Source of the DNA: G963662905 sp963676415
GTDB lineage: Bacteria > Bacteroidota > Bacteroidia > Bacteroidales > WRLA01
Direction: 5' to 3'
NCBI GenBank assembly: GCA_963676415.1
Contig: OY781097.1
Coordinates: forward strand, 1,674,001-1,738,000
Length of the DNA stretch: 64,000 nucleotides
Both the position numbers and the translations under genes were made by a program. Under the pieces are notes generated by a model. The model did no database searches. It saw only the letters and a program-made list of their open reading frames with translations, and was not told the DNA's origin. Below are positions 23,812 to 33,218 of this stretch, piece by piece (the first letter of the stretch is position 1; the number at the start of each line of letters is the position of its first letter).

Positions 23812-25029
23812 TTACGACTTATGCGCCATCACCTCCCGGAAAACACGCATAAAATTCCCACCCCATATTTTGATGATTTCCTCTTCTGTATAGCCTCTTT
23901 TCACCAGTTCAAGCGTAATCAGGCCCATTTTACTTACATCCGGACAATCTTCTAATCCGCCGCCGCCATCAAAGTCTGAGCCAATACCTACATGTTCGAT
24001 GCCTGCAATTTCGACGATATGGTCAATATGGTCCACCAGATCGCTCACTGTGGCTTTTTCAACCGGAAATTTGTCAGCGGTGGCATAATACTCTTTGCGC
24101 AGTTGATTTTGCTCTTCCGGGCTCAGGCTGTCCCATTCTCCGTATTTGCTGCGCACGGCATGCAATGCGCTGTCGCGTTCGGGATATGGCTTGGGCTCTT
24201 TTACATAGGCGCTGAGCAGGCAAACCTGGATTACGCCATTGTTGTCCGCCAAAGCATGCAGCATTTCATCGGTTAAATTGCGCGGATTATTGCATAAAGC
24301 GCGCGCATTGGAATGGGATGCAATTACAGGCACTTCTGTGATTTCCAGCACATCATAAAAACTGGAATCGGATATATGGCTCACATCTACCATCACGCCC
24401 AAACGGTTCATTTCCTGCACAACTTGTTCTCCGAAAGTACTTAATCCGTTCCATTCGGTAGTATCGGTTGAGGAATCGCAGATGTCGTTGTTTTTGGTAT
24501 GGCAGAGCGTGATGTAGCGCACGCCTTTATCGTAGTATTCATCAATAAGGCCCACCTGATTGCCAAGGCCGTAGCCATTTTCAATACCGATAAAAAAAGC
24601 ACGCTTTCCTTCTTTTTCCAGCTCATAGGCATCATCGGGACTTAAAGCCAGACCTGCTGTTTCATGATTTTTTGCCGCCACGGAATGAATTGAATCTATG
24701 ATTTGGTGCACCCGCTCAATAGCGGAGGCATTCCCTTCCTCTGTGCGATCGCCCTGCCCGATAAATGCAGCTAGAAAAACGGCATCCAAACCGCCCTCCT
24801 GCATCCGCGGAATATCCACGCAGGAACGGCTTTCTTTCACATCATGCCTTTGGCTTACATCAAAATCCGAACGCGTAAATCGTAATGGCGTATCCGTATG
24901 TGAATCCAAACACAATGCTTTTTTGTGGATTTCGGTTGCTTTTTCTTTAACTGATTTCTGCGTGCAGGATTGCAGGCCGTTTACAATCAATAAGGCAATA
25001 AATATCCTTAGGAAAGAGGAAGCTGTCAT
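23812..25029 (-). CDS. Membrane dipeptidase (M19, renal dipeptidase family), lipoprotein
   Basis: A 405-aa zinc dipeptidase. The signal peptide ends in a lipobox, LQSC (Cys22), so it is a lipoprotein of the periplasm or surface. M19 metal-binding motifs are visible: DSHTDT (H-x-D), the bridging Glu in IGIENGYG, MVDVSHIS and VIASHSNARAL, and HVGIGSDFDGGGG. M19 enzymes hydrolyse varied dipeptides, including D-amino-acid-containing ones. It is the last gene of the minus-strand run starting at 29863 and begins 41 bases after the glucosaminidase gene, so it probably finishes the breakdown of peptides released by the upstream enzymes. Confidence 0.92.
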   Translation of the reverse strand: MTASSFLRIFIALLIVNGLQSCTQKSVKEKATEIHKKALCLDSHTDTPLRFTRSDFDVSQRHDVKESRSCVDIPRMQEGGLDAVFLAAFIGQGDRTEEGNASAIERVHQIIDSIHSVAAKNHETAGLALSPDDAYELEKEGKRAFFIGIENGYGLGNQVGLIDEYYDKGVRYITLCHTKNNDICDSSTDTTEWNGLSTFGEQVVQEMNRLGVMVDVSHISDSSFYDVLEITEVPVIASHSNARALCNNPRNLTDEMLHALADNNGVIQVCLLSAYVKEPKPYPERDSALHAVRSKYGEWDSLSPEEQNQLRKEYYATADKFPVEKATVSDLVDHIDHIVEIAGIEHVGIGSDFDGGGGLEDCPDVSKMGLITLELVKRGYTEEEIIKIWGGNFMRVFREVMAHKS

Positions 25030-25070
25030 AGGTTTATATGATTGATTTTCAATTTACTGATAAAATGATT

Positions 25071-25874
25071 TTATAAATTATCGGGCACGTAATCGCTGAT
25101 CACCGCCTTTATCTGCTGCGCATATTTTTCGCCAATTCCCGAATATTCGAGTAGTCCGTCGGCCATGCTCCCGGGATCCATTCGATGGGCATGACGTTCT
25201 TTTGCGCGAATTCGGCGAAAATCTTTCATCGAGGCCATAGTGTTCAAAAAGTGCATATAATCTTTTACGCCCGATTGCACATTGGGATAGGATTTTACCC
25301 AGAATTTCGGGTCTTTCACGCCTCGTGCCGCCATTCCGCATCCTTTATTGTAGCAGTGCACGCCAAAAAAAGCATTTCCTTCTTTCGCAAAGCGCGATTT
25401 GCCCCAGTCTGATTCAATGATGGCCTGTGCCATAGCAAGTTTAGGTGGCACAATATCAACCCGAAGCAACAGCTGTTCAAATTGTTTTTTTAATACAGCC
25501 GGTGTTGTTTTTGGGTGAAACTGAGCATAAGGCATGTCGTAATATGAGGCCGTTTGTTTCAAAAATGCAAGATCCTTTTGTGAAAGTTCAGTACCGGCAT
25601 TCAGCTTGTCAAGGAGGGATGTGATTTTATCCCTTTTCTCTTTGATCTGTTCTGCTTCAAAACGTATGGCCGGCGCCATCATTTCGATAAAGGCTTTATC
25701 GTTTGCCGACATATTCTTTTTCCCAATGAAATCGGCTTTCCACGCGACATTTGATTTGGCCAGCGTATCTGCTATGGTTTTGGTTTCTTCAACCGTGGCT
25801 TTGTTTTCCGGTTTTTGCTTACATGCCGTGAGCAGCACCAAAAACAATACTAAAAAGTTAAAAGGTTTTTTCAT
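25071..25874 (-). CDS. Bax-like glucosaminidase-domain lipoprotein
   Basis: A 267-aa protein from the ATG at 25874, which starts a lipoprotein signal peptide with lipobox LTAC; an upstream in-frame ATG at 25934 would bury it. The C-terminal half is a glucosaminidase (lysozyme-like) domain of the Bax type: MAQAIIESDWGKSRFA holds the expected catalytic Glu, followed by GNAFFGVHC. It probably cuts peptidoglycan glycan strands in the periplasm. Its place between a permease gene and a dipeptidase gene suggests muropeptide turnover, though cell-wall remodelling alone is also possible. Confidence 0.82.
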   Translation of the reverse strand: MKKPFNFLVLFLVLLTACKQKPENKATVEETKTIADTLAKSNVAWKADFIGKKNMSANDKAFIEMMAPAIRFEAEQIKEKRDKITSLLDKLNAGTELSQKDLAFLKQTASYYDMPYAQFHPKTTPAVLKKQFEQLLLRVDIVPPKLAMAQAIIESDWGKSRFAKEGNAFFGVHCYNKGCGMAARGVKDPKFWVKSYPNVQSGVKDYMHFLNTMASMKDFRRIRAKERHAHRMDPGSMADGLLEYSGIGEKYAQQIKAVISDYVPDNL

Positions 25875-25940
25875 AAATCCGGTTTTTGCGACCGAATATA
25901 AGGATTTTTTGCGTTTCAGGAATTTCAGCTTCAATATTGC

Positions 25941-27545
25941 CTAAAACCCATTAAGCTTCATCAGTACAGTAGGAATGAGCAGCAAAAACCCTAAAATCAC
26001 CAAAACGAGCATAAATGGTGCGATCCATTTCACCCATTTGTCGTAAGGGATTTTGGCAACGCCGAGCACACCGATCAAAACACCGGAAGTAGGTGTGATC
26101 ATATTGGTAAAACCATCGCCAAACTGGAATGCCATAACCGTTGCCTGGCGCGAAACGCCGATCAGATCAGAGAATTGCGACATAATGGGCATGGTCAGTG
26201 CTGCTTTGGCCGAACCTGATGGGATCACCACATTGATGATGGTTTGGAAAACATACATCATGCCTACCGAACCTACTTTGCCCATATCGGCCATACTGCC
26301 TGCAATGCTGTTGAGGATGGTATCAATAATCTGCCCGTTGTTGAGGATGATGATGATACCGCCGGCCAATCCAACGACCATGCCCGCCGATAAAATATCT
26401 TTCACTCCGGTGAGAAAAAGCTGCGTTATACGGTTTGGGCTGTAATTCATCGCCATACCGGAAGCCAGGCCCATCACGAAAAAGAGCGTGGCAATTTCCA
26501 TTACGTACCATCCGTATCCCATCACGCCTGCGATAAGGTATAGAATGGTAAATCCCAGCAGGTGGAGAATGAAAAAATGCACCGATTTGCGCAGGGAGAA
26601 AAACCCTCCGACAACAAACAATCCGGCCAGCACCGGCAATACAGGCATCGTGCTTTCGGAATTGCCAATTTTCAAAGTGCTTTCCGGAAACTGAAATCCA
26701 TAGATAATCAGAACCACAGAAAGGATTCCCCAGGTGATCCAGGCAGAAAGAGGCGTGTAAAATTGTACGTTCTCCGGATCCGTATTATGTTCTTTGCGCC
26801 AAACTTCATCGTCTTCATAAACCAGGCTTTTCTTTGGGTTTTTCTTGATTTTTGCTGCATAGCGCAATATCCAGGCAATACCGAGAACATTGATAACCAG
26901 CCAGCTGAACATGCGGTATTCCAAACCGGAAAAGAGCGGAAGGTCGCTCAGGCCCTGTGCAATTCCAATGGTGAAGGGGTTGAGCAAAGCGCCGGCAAAG
27001 CCCAGCCCGGCAGCAACAAAGCAGAGCGAAACGCCCACAATGCTGTCGTAACCCATAGAAATGGCCAAAGGCACGAAAATAATCACAAAGGCGATGGTTT
27101 CTTCGCTCATGCCGAATACGGCGCCAAAAATGCTGAACATCAGCATGATGAGCGTAAATATGAGATTATCCACACCGATTTTCCGGAAAAAGGCAATATT
27201 CTCGAGCTTGCGGGTCATTTTCAAAAAACTGAAAATCCCCACATCAATGGCTTTGCTTTCGTTCATAATCCAGAATGCACCGCCAATTAATAAGATGAAA
27301 ACGATGATATCTGCTTTATCGACAAAACCATCAAAAAGGGCAGAAAATATCTGCCAGGTTTGCGGTTCATTATCAAGATATTCGAAGGATTCGCTGACAA
27401 TTACCTCGCGGGTGCCGCCATCGGGCATGCTTACCGTTTCGCGCTCAAAAGCGCCTCCGGGCACAAACCAGGTAAGGATTGCCGAAAAAACAATAATAAA
27501 GAAAACAATTACGTAAGTGTGGGGGATTTTCCTCTTTCCAGCCAT
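25941..27545 (-). CDS. YfcC family (DcuC-like) integral membrane permease
   Basis: A 534-aa inner-membrane transporter with about 12-13 hydrophobic segments and a periplasmic loop after the first. It matches the YfcC/C4-dicarboxylate anaerobic carrier family; conserved-looking segments include GMSEETIAFVIIF and IIILNNGQIIDTIL. YfcC-type proteins are annotated as basic amino acid or dicarboxylate carriers with little direct evidence. Here the gene starts 8 bases after an aminopeptidase gene and precedes a glucosaminidase and a dipeptidase gene, so amino acids or small peptides are the likely cargo (inference). Confidence 0.85.
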   Translation of the reverse strand: MAGKRKIPHTYVIVFFIIVFSAILTWFVPGGAFERETVSMPDGGTREVIVSESFEYLDNEPQTWQIFSALFDGFVDKADIIVFILLIGGAFWIMNESKAIDVGIFSFLKMTRKLENIAFFRKIGVDNLIFTLIMLMFSIFGAVFGMSEETIAFVIIFVPLAISMGYDSIVGVSLCFVAAGLGFAGALLNPFTIGIAQGLSDLPLFSGLEYRMFSWLVINVLGIAWILRYAAKIKKNPKKSLVYEDDEVWRKEHNTDPENVQFYTPLSAWITWGILSVVLIIYGFQFPESTLKIGNSESTMPVLPVLAGLFVVGGFFSLRKSVHFFILHLLGFTILYLIAGVMGYGWYVMEIATLFFVMGLASGMAMNYSPNRITQLFLTGVKDILSAGMVVGLAGGIIIILNNGQIIDTILNSIAGSMADMGKVGSVGMMYVFQTIINVVIPSGSAKAALTMPIMSQFSDLIGVSRQATVMAFQFGDGFTNMITPTSGVLIGVLGVAKIPYDKWVKWIAPFMLVLVILGFLLLIPTVLMKLNGF

Positions 27546-27553
27546 AAAGTTGA

Positions 27554-29863
27554 TTAGTTTGTGATGAGCAATTTCTTTGTAATCCTTGTATTTCCATCAA
27601 AAATCCGGAAAATATAAACGCCTTGTTTGTCGAGATTTATTTGAAGCCTGCTGTCTTTCGCATAACCTTTTTGTACGCATTTCCCATCGCTGTTGATGAT
27701 GCTGTATTCGCCTTCGGGAAGGTTTTGCAGCATCATTTTGCCGCTGGAGGGATTGGGGAAAACACGGATTTCATCTTTTGGGGTTTCATTCTGACCCACA
27801 AAAGTTTCATCACAAACAGCCAGCGTATATTCTCCGGCTTTCATATCGGGCACATAAATGAAACCCACATTAAAAGGTCCTACACGCTCGAACGGCACAG
27901 AATGCCAGTTTTCGGAAGCATCGCGACGGTAGAGGATCATTAAGGAATCCGTTGGATTGGTCAACAAAGTGTTATCTAGATAACCGGTTTTGCTGTATTT
28001 GAATTTTCCTTCAATGGTCATTTTTCCGTCGAAATCTCCTTTTATGGTCCAGTAACGTGCATCTGAAAGGCGCACACCGGGAATTTCTTCGAGGAAATCA
28101 TCGGGTGCCACCCAATTATGTTCTACACTTACCCAGGCCGAATCCCCTAATTCCTGTACATCAAAACTGCAAAAGGTGTGTCCGAAATCGTACGTTCCAG
28201 TGGTTTTGATGGTTCTTTGGGCTCGTGTAACCGCGTCGGCCATGATGTCGGTGGCATTGACCAAAACAAATGCGGGATCAATATCCAAAGTGAAGGTCTG
28301 GCTGCCGTTCTGCCCGGCCAGCTCCATGGCTACATCCTGATGCTGCCATTGTGCATCAACAAAACGGAGCATCACTTTATTTTCGGTGAAAAACTGTTCT
28401 GTGCCGCGCAGTTTTTGTTTCATAAAGACTTCTGCATCAAACTGATTGCCATTTGCCACAACATTGAATGAATCGACCGAAAACTGTGGAAAGCCTGGAT
28501 TGAACACCCAGCTGTCGAAAAATGCGCTCAGGTCTATTCCGCTGTGTTCGCTCAAGGCATCGCGCAGGTTCCATGAACTGGCGTCATTATAGGCATATTG
28601 TTCCAGATAATGGCGCACTGCCGGGAAAAAGGCATCATCGCCCATATAATTCCGCAAAGTGTGCACCACGAGCGCGCCTTTTTGGTAAACAGTTTCACCA
28701 TAAGTGATGGTTTGCGGAATGCCGTAAAGCGCGTAATATCCGCCATCATTGGCATGGCAATATTGCAAAACACTGGCTTTTTTGTTGAGATAATAAGCCT
28801 GATAGGCATTTTGGCCATAAAGGATTTCCTGTGTCAGATATTCGTTAAAAACAGCCCAGCCTTCGTTAAGCCACATATCTTCAGCGGTTTCGCAGGTAAC
28901 TTTATCGCCAAACCACATATGCGAAAGCTCATGGGCATAAAGATATTCGTAGGTCAGCCCGCCATCGATGCAGCCGGTTGGATAAGCGATATTGGTGGCA
29001 TGTTCCATAGCGCCTTTGGGCGTACTTACATAGCCCACGCGCTCAAAAGGATACGGCCCCCAATGGGCTTCAAAACCTGCCATAATCTGCGGAAGGTTAA
29101 TAAAAGAATTGATGGCCTGAAGGCTGTCGTTTTCATGCACATAAAGATACATGGGTATATCGCCGTTCATACCTTCAAAATTCTGCTCAATTTTGATATA
29201 ATCGGATACCGCAACCGAAGTGAGATAAGTGGGCAGGCTGTGTTCCGTTTGCCAGTGCCAGGTTTTTGAGCCGTCTCCATTATCTTGAACATCAATCAGA
29301 TGGCCGGTGCAGATGGCTTTGTGTTCCTGTGCTGCAGTAATATAAAATTCGTATGTGGCCCGGTCGATAAAATCATCGATGCAGGGATACCAAACGCGGC
29401 CGTAATTATGTGGATAATCTTCAAAAGCCACGCCGAGATTGTAGGCTATTCCATTGTTAAAGTGAAAACCGCCCCAACCATAAGGCTCTACATTGGGCTC
29501 GCCATGATAATGGATGCGCAGGTTGAATTCCTCTCCGGCATTCACAGCTGTAGGCAAATGCAGGCGTATAACAGTGTCATTGCCTGAAACAGAAATTTCT
29601 TCATCATTGGTAAAGGCAGAATCAACTTGCAGTTTCAGCAGGTCCAGATTAAAAGCTGAAATGTTGTCCATTTTTGTTTTCATTTGGATGTATGCCGTTC
29701 CATAAAGGATTCCTTCGTCGAAATCCATGATTTTTAAATCGAGCCGATAATGTTCAATATCAATGGTATCGGAAAGGAATTGCGCCTGGGCATTAGATCC
29801 CAAAACGATGATCAGCAGCAGGCTAATAATCATACTTCTGATGTTTAGCAGGGGCTTTTTCAT
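27554..29863 (-). CDS. Secreted M1 family aminopeptidase with T9SS sorting domain
   Basis: A 769-aa exported zinc aminopeptidase. The ATG at 29863 begins a signal peptide ending AQAQ; the in-frame ATG at 29887 is upstream of the likely transcription start. M1 motifs: GAMEH (GxMEN-type exopeptidase motif), HELSHMWFG (zinc HExxH) and NEGWA (third ligand Glu). The last 75 residues are a T9SS type A tail starting EIRVFPNPSSG and ending KKLLITN. It removes N-terminal amino acids from external peptides. First gene of the probable four-gene unit 29863-23812. Confidence 0.92.
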   Translation of the reverse strand: MKKPLLNIRSMIISLLLIIVLGSNAQAQFLSDTIDIEHYRLDLKIMDFDEGILYGTAYIQMKTKMDNISAFNLDLLKLQVDSAFTNDEEISVSGNDTVIRLHLPTAVNAGEEFNLRIHYHGEPNVEPYGWGGFHFNNGIAYNLGVAFEDYPHNYGRVWYPCIDDFIDRATYEFYITAAQEHKAICTGHLIDVQDNGDGSKTWHWQTEHSLPTYLTSVAVSDYIKIEQNFEGMNGDIPMYLYVHENDSLQAINSFINLPQIMAGFEAHWGPYPFERVGYVSTPKGAMEHATNIAYPTGCIDGGLTYEYLYAHELSHMWFGDKVTCETAEDMWLNEGWAVFNEYLTQEILYGQNAYQAYYLNKKASVLQYCHANDGGYYALYGIPQTITYGETVYQKGALVVHTLRNYMGDDAFFPAVRHYLEQYAYNDASSWNLRDALSEHSGIDLSAFFDSWVFNPGFPQFSVDSFNVVANGNQFDAEVFMKQKLRGTEQFFTENKVMLRFVDAQWQHQDVAMELAGQNGSQTFTLDIDPAFVLVNATDIMADAVTRAQRTIKTTGTYDFGHTFCSFDVQELGDSAWVSVEHNWVAPDDFLEEIPGVRLSDARYWTIKGDFDGKMTIEGKFKYSKTGYLDNTLLTNPTDSLMILYRRDASENWHSVPFERVGPFNVGFIYVPDMKAGEYTLAVCDETFVGQNETPKDEIRVFPNPSSGKMMLQNLPEGEYSIINSDGKCVQKGYAKDSRLQINLDKQGVYIFRIFDGNTRITKKLLITN

Positions 29864-29886
29864 ATCGATGGTTTTATGTTCTGCCA

Positions 29887-29894
29887 CAAAATTA
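29887..29894 (-). promoter_or_regulatory. -7 promoter element of the peptidase-permease run
   Basis: TAATTTTG on the minus strand, 23 bases before the ATG at 29863. Supports that start. Confidence 0.5.
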
Positions 29895-30095
29895 GCAAAT
29901 ACTCCTGTTTGCCAGCGGATTTACTGAAATTCTTCTGGTGTTCGATTGCGGACAGTCCGTGTTATCCAACGTACACAGCGAAAAAAAGCAGGCTTTCCAA
30001 TAGCAATATAAAATATTGATTAGTAGGATTTTGTAATCGTGGCATGTTTTTAGCAGAGCAATGTGCCAATGAATGATCAAACAAAATCTGGGATA

Positions 30096-31559
30096 ATGAA
30101 ACGTAGCCTAATCTACCGAAAGAAAATAATCGTTTTTGTAATGGCGGTTCTGATTGCAACTGCCGGTTTTGCACAAACAGCTCCCGGCGATGAGCAGGAA
30201 CCCTGGTCTTTGGAAGCCTGCATTAACTACGCCAAAGAAAACAATATCAGCATCAAGCGACAGCGCCTCAATATTGACCTGGCAGAAAAAAACCTCTCCG
30301 AAAGCAAATACAGTTTTGCGCCAACGCTCAATGCTTCTGCCAATTCTATAATCAACTGGGGGCAAACAATCGACCGATATACCAACCAGTTTGCTTCTAC
30401 TTCCGTTCAGTCCAATGATTTTTCCATTTCTACACGCCTTGATTTGTTCAATGGCTTTCAGAAATTGAATACGCTAAAGCAACGCCAGCTGCAATTGCGA
30501 ATCAGTCGCTATAATGTTGATAAGATGGTAGATGATGTTAGCCTGAACATCACAACATATTACTTGCAGGTCCTGTTTTACCGCGAGCTGGTGCGCACCA
30601 CACAGGCGCAACTGCAAACAACCCAGCTCCAGGTAGAACGCACCCAAAAACTAGTGGAAGCCGGTACATTGGCCAAAGGCGATTTATACAATATCCAGGC
30701 ACAGGCCGCCGCCGAAGAGCTGAATGTAGTTGAGGCAGAAAACAACCTGCAAATCAGTATGCTGACCCTTGCTCAACTGCTTGATTTGAACAATGAAGCT
30801 TATTTTGAAATCGACCAGCCCGAAGTGGACATTGAAGCAGAAGTGAATGCCACATCGGCCACGGCAGTTTATGATTATGCGGTAAAAAACCGTCCGGAAA
30901 TTAAAGCAGCAGAAGCCGGCGTAGATGAAGCGCTGGTTCAGATGAAAATAGCCCGCGGAACCTATTATCCTTCGCTCAGCCTTTATGGAAGCTGGGGAAC
31001 AGGCTATAGTGGTGCAGCAAAAGAAGCAATCAATCCGCAAATGAAAACCATGCCCATTGGTTTTGTGCAAAACACCATGGATACCGTTATGGGCTTCACC
31101 TATGATTATGATTATGAAACGAAATCGTTTGGAGATCAGATCAAAGACAACAACAACCAAACTTTGGGATTTTATTTGAGCATCCCGATTTTTAATGGAT
31201 TGCAGGCCCGAACCAATGTGTCCCGTGCCAAAATCCAAAAAGCCGATGCAGAACTGGCGCTGGAGCAAACCAAAAATGATTTGAATAAAATCATCCAGCA
31301 GGCCGAAGCCGATGCAATTGCCGCTTATAAAAAATATTATTCTGCCGAGAAAAAAGTTGTGGCTTCGCAGGAGAGCTTCAATTATGCCGAGCAAAAGCTC
31401 AATGTGGGCATGATCAATACCGTGGAATATACGGAAATGAAAAAAGAACTGACCCGTGCCGAAGCAGAGCTGCTGCAGGCAAAATATGATTTTGTTTTCC
31501 GTACCAAAATACTCGATTTCTATATGGGCATACCATTATCACTAAAAGAAGGTAACTAA
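30096..31559 (+). CDS. TolC family outer membrane efflux protein
   Basis: A 487-aa outer-membrane channel component. The ATG at 30096 starts the signal peptide (ends AGFAQT); the frame is open from 30063. It shows the TolC/OEP layout of two internal repeats with long helices (for example the Gln/Ala-rich segment TQAQLQTTQLQVE and its second-half counterpart) and beta-strand segments. It pairs with the periplasmic adaptor at 31805; together they would serve a type I or MacAB-like pump, but no inner-membrane pump gene follows. Confidence 0.9.
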   Translation: MKRSLIYRKKIIVFVMAVLIATAGFAQTAPGDEQEPWSLEACINYAKENNISIKRQRLNIDLAEKNLSESKYSFAPTLNASANSIINWGQTIDRYTNQFASTSVQSNDFSISTRLDLFNGFQKLNTLKQRQLQLRISRYNVDKMVDDVSLNITTYYLQVLFYRELVRTTQAQLQTTQLQVERTQKLVEAGTLAKGDLYNIQAQAAAEELNVVEAENNLQISMLTLAQLLDLNNEAYFEIDQPEVDIEAEVNATSATAVYDYAVKNRPEIKAAEAGVDEALVQMKIARGTYYPSLSLYGSWGTGYSGAAKEAINPQMKTMPIGFVQNTMDTVMGFTYDYDYETKSFGDQIKDNNNQTLGFYLSIPIFNGLQARTNVSRAKIQKADAELALEQTKNDLNKIIQQAEADAIAAYKKYYSAEKKVVASQESFNYAEQKLNVGMINTVEYTEMKKELTRAEAELLQAKYDFVFRTKILDFYMGIPLSLKEGN

Positions 31560-31572
31560 TTTGAATTGATGA

Positions 31573-31605
31573 AGCCGGGAGCAGAAATCTTCCGGCTCTT
31601 TGATT
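31573..31605 (+). terminator. Terminator after the TolC gene
   Basis: AGCCGGGAG / CTTCCGGCT stem (one G-T pair), 7-base loop, then a T-rich tail. Confidence 0.65.
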
Positions 31606-31660
31606 TTACGTTCTTTAAAATTGTATCTTTGAAATCATACAGGGCTTTAAACCCTGTTTT
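31600..31660 (+). promoter_or_regulatory. Promoter of the adaptor gene with hairpin at the transcript start
   Basis: TTG (31600-31602), 21-base spacer, TATCTTTG (31624-31631): a complete promoter. About 8 bases on, ACAGGG / CCCTGT (31639-31657) forms a hairpin followed by six T residues, at or next to the expected +1. It could stabilise the 5' end or act as a very early attenuator. Confidence 0.55.
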
Positions 31661-31804
31661 TTGCGTTTCATCATGATGAATGAAATTTATGAACCAGATA
31701 TTAGAACAATAAAACCATTAACCCGTTAGTCTTTCGGGCATTTTGCTCCCAAACCAGAGTAAGATTTAAGACCGTAAGACTTATCTGACCAAAAAAATAG
31801 TAGC

Positions 31805-33166
31805 ATGAAAAAGAATAAACTCCTGTTTATCGGACTTGGCGCATTGCTTATCATCCTGATTGTAGTTGCAGTGGTGAAGAAAAAAGACGGACGGGAACTG
31901 AAAGTAATTGCCGAGAAAGCCGGCAAAAGAAGCCTCATTGAAACCGTTTCTGCCAACGGAAAAATACAGCCTGAAAAAGACATTAAAATTACGCCATATA
32001 TTTCCGGCGAGGTAGTGCAATTGCTTGTCAAAGAAGGCGATCAGGTTACCAAAGGCGATCTTTTGGCAAAAATTGACCCCGAAATTTATGTCAGCGTTTA
32101 TGAGCAACGAATGGCCAACCTCAATACGCAAAAAGCTAATCTCGCCAATGCAAAAGCACGTTTGGCACAGGCAAAAGCAAAATTCCTGAACGATAAACTC
32201 AGTTTTGAACGCAACCAGAAACTTTTTAAAGAAGAAGTGATTTCTGATGCCGATTTTGAACAGGCTACCGCCAATTACGAAATGGCAAAAGCCGATATGG
32301 ATGCAGCAGAACAAAGCGTATTGGCATCGAAATTCCAGGTAAGCAATGCCGAAGCTTCTTTGAAACAAGCCAAAGAAGACCTGGACAAAACGGCTATTTA
32401 CAGCCCGGCTTCGGGTACCGTTTCGCAGCTGAGCGTGGAACAGGGCGAGCGCGTTTCGGGAGCATCGCAGTTTAGTATCGGTACGGAAATTATGCGCATT
32501 GCCAATCTCGATAAAATGGAAGCCAATGTGGATGTGAACGAAAACGATATTGTGCGCGTAAACCTCAACGATACAGCCCTCATCGAAGTGGATGCCTACC
32601 TCAACCGTAAATTCAAGGGTTTGGTAAGCGAAATCGCCACATCGGCCAGTAACCTCAACAGTGTCAGCGTGGACCAGGTAACCAATTTTGCAGTGAAAAT
32701 CCGCCTGCTTCCTTCATCATATGCCGATCTTACATTGGGAAAACCGGCTTCGTACAGCCCCTTCCGCCCGGGAATGTCCACAACAGTAGATATCCAAACG
32801 ACCCGTGCCGGAGATATTCTAACCGTGCCCATCCAGAGTGTTACCGCACGCCTTGATACCGCCATCCAAAAGGACCGTAAGGCCATGGGGCGCAATCCGG
32901 ATAAGAAAAATGATGACGAGGAAGAAACCAATGATGCCGATGACTTTAAGGAATATGTTTTCGTAATCGAAGAAAACAAAGTCATCATGAAAGAAGTGAC
33001 CACTGGCATACAGGACGACCGCTATATTGAAATTACCAGCGGTTTAAAAGAAGGTGATGAAGTAGTTACCGGCCCTTACAACGCCATTGCCCGCAAACTG
33101 GGAAACGATACCGAAGTGAAAGTTGTGGACAAGGAAGAGCTTTATAAGGATGATGATGAAAAATAA
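31805..33166 (+). CDS. Efflux periplasmic adaptor subunit (HlyD/MacA-type)
   Basis: A 453-aa membrane-fusion protein. One N-terminal membrane anchor (residues 6-24), then biotinyl/lipoyl-like halves (ISGEVVQLLVKEGDQVTKG and IYSPASGTVSQLSVEQGERV) around a long coiled-coil hairpin (about 95-195), then beta-barrel and membrane-proximal domains. An acidic insert sits at about 365-380. It links an inner-membrane pump to TolC across the periplasm. It has its own promoter despite following the TolC gene. The expected ABC or RND pump gene is absent downstream, where tadA runs on the other strand. Confidence 0.9.
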   Translation: MKKNKLLFIGLGALLIILIVVAVVKKKDGRELKVIAEKAGKRSLIETVSANGKIQPEKDIKITPYISGEVVQLLVKEGDQVTKGDLLAKIDPEIYVSVYEQRMANLNTQKANLANAKARLAQAKAKFLNDKLSFERNQKLFKEEVISDADFEQATANYEMAKADMDAAEQSVLASKFQVSNAEASLKQAKEDLDKTAIYSPASGTVSQLSVEQGERVSGASQFSIGTEIMRIANLDKMEANVDVNENDIVRVNLNDTALIEVDAYLNRKFKGLVSEIATSASNLNSVSVDQVTNFAVKIRLLPSSYADLTLGKPASYSPFRPGMSTTVDIQTTRAGDILTVPIQSVTARLDTAIQKDRKAMGRNPDKKNDDEEETNDADDFKEYVFVIEENKVIMKEVTTGIQDDRYIEITSGLKEGDEVVTGPYNAIARKLGNDTEVKVVDKEELYKDDDEK

Positions 33167-33188
33167 AAACCAATAAAACGATTTCGAA

Positions 33189-33218
33189 AGGCAGCTTTTT
33201 TATGGGCTGCCTTTTTTT
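33189..33218 (+). terminator. Terminator after the adaptor gene
   Basis: AGGCAGC / GCTGCCT stem with seven T residues; the T run overlaps the stop codon of convergent tadA. Confidence 0.85.

Noticed and set aside
26562..27290. 242-codon plus-strand frame opposite the YfcC-type permease gene
   Set aside because: Shadow of a membrane protein gene; lacks any domain and has an implausible composition.
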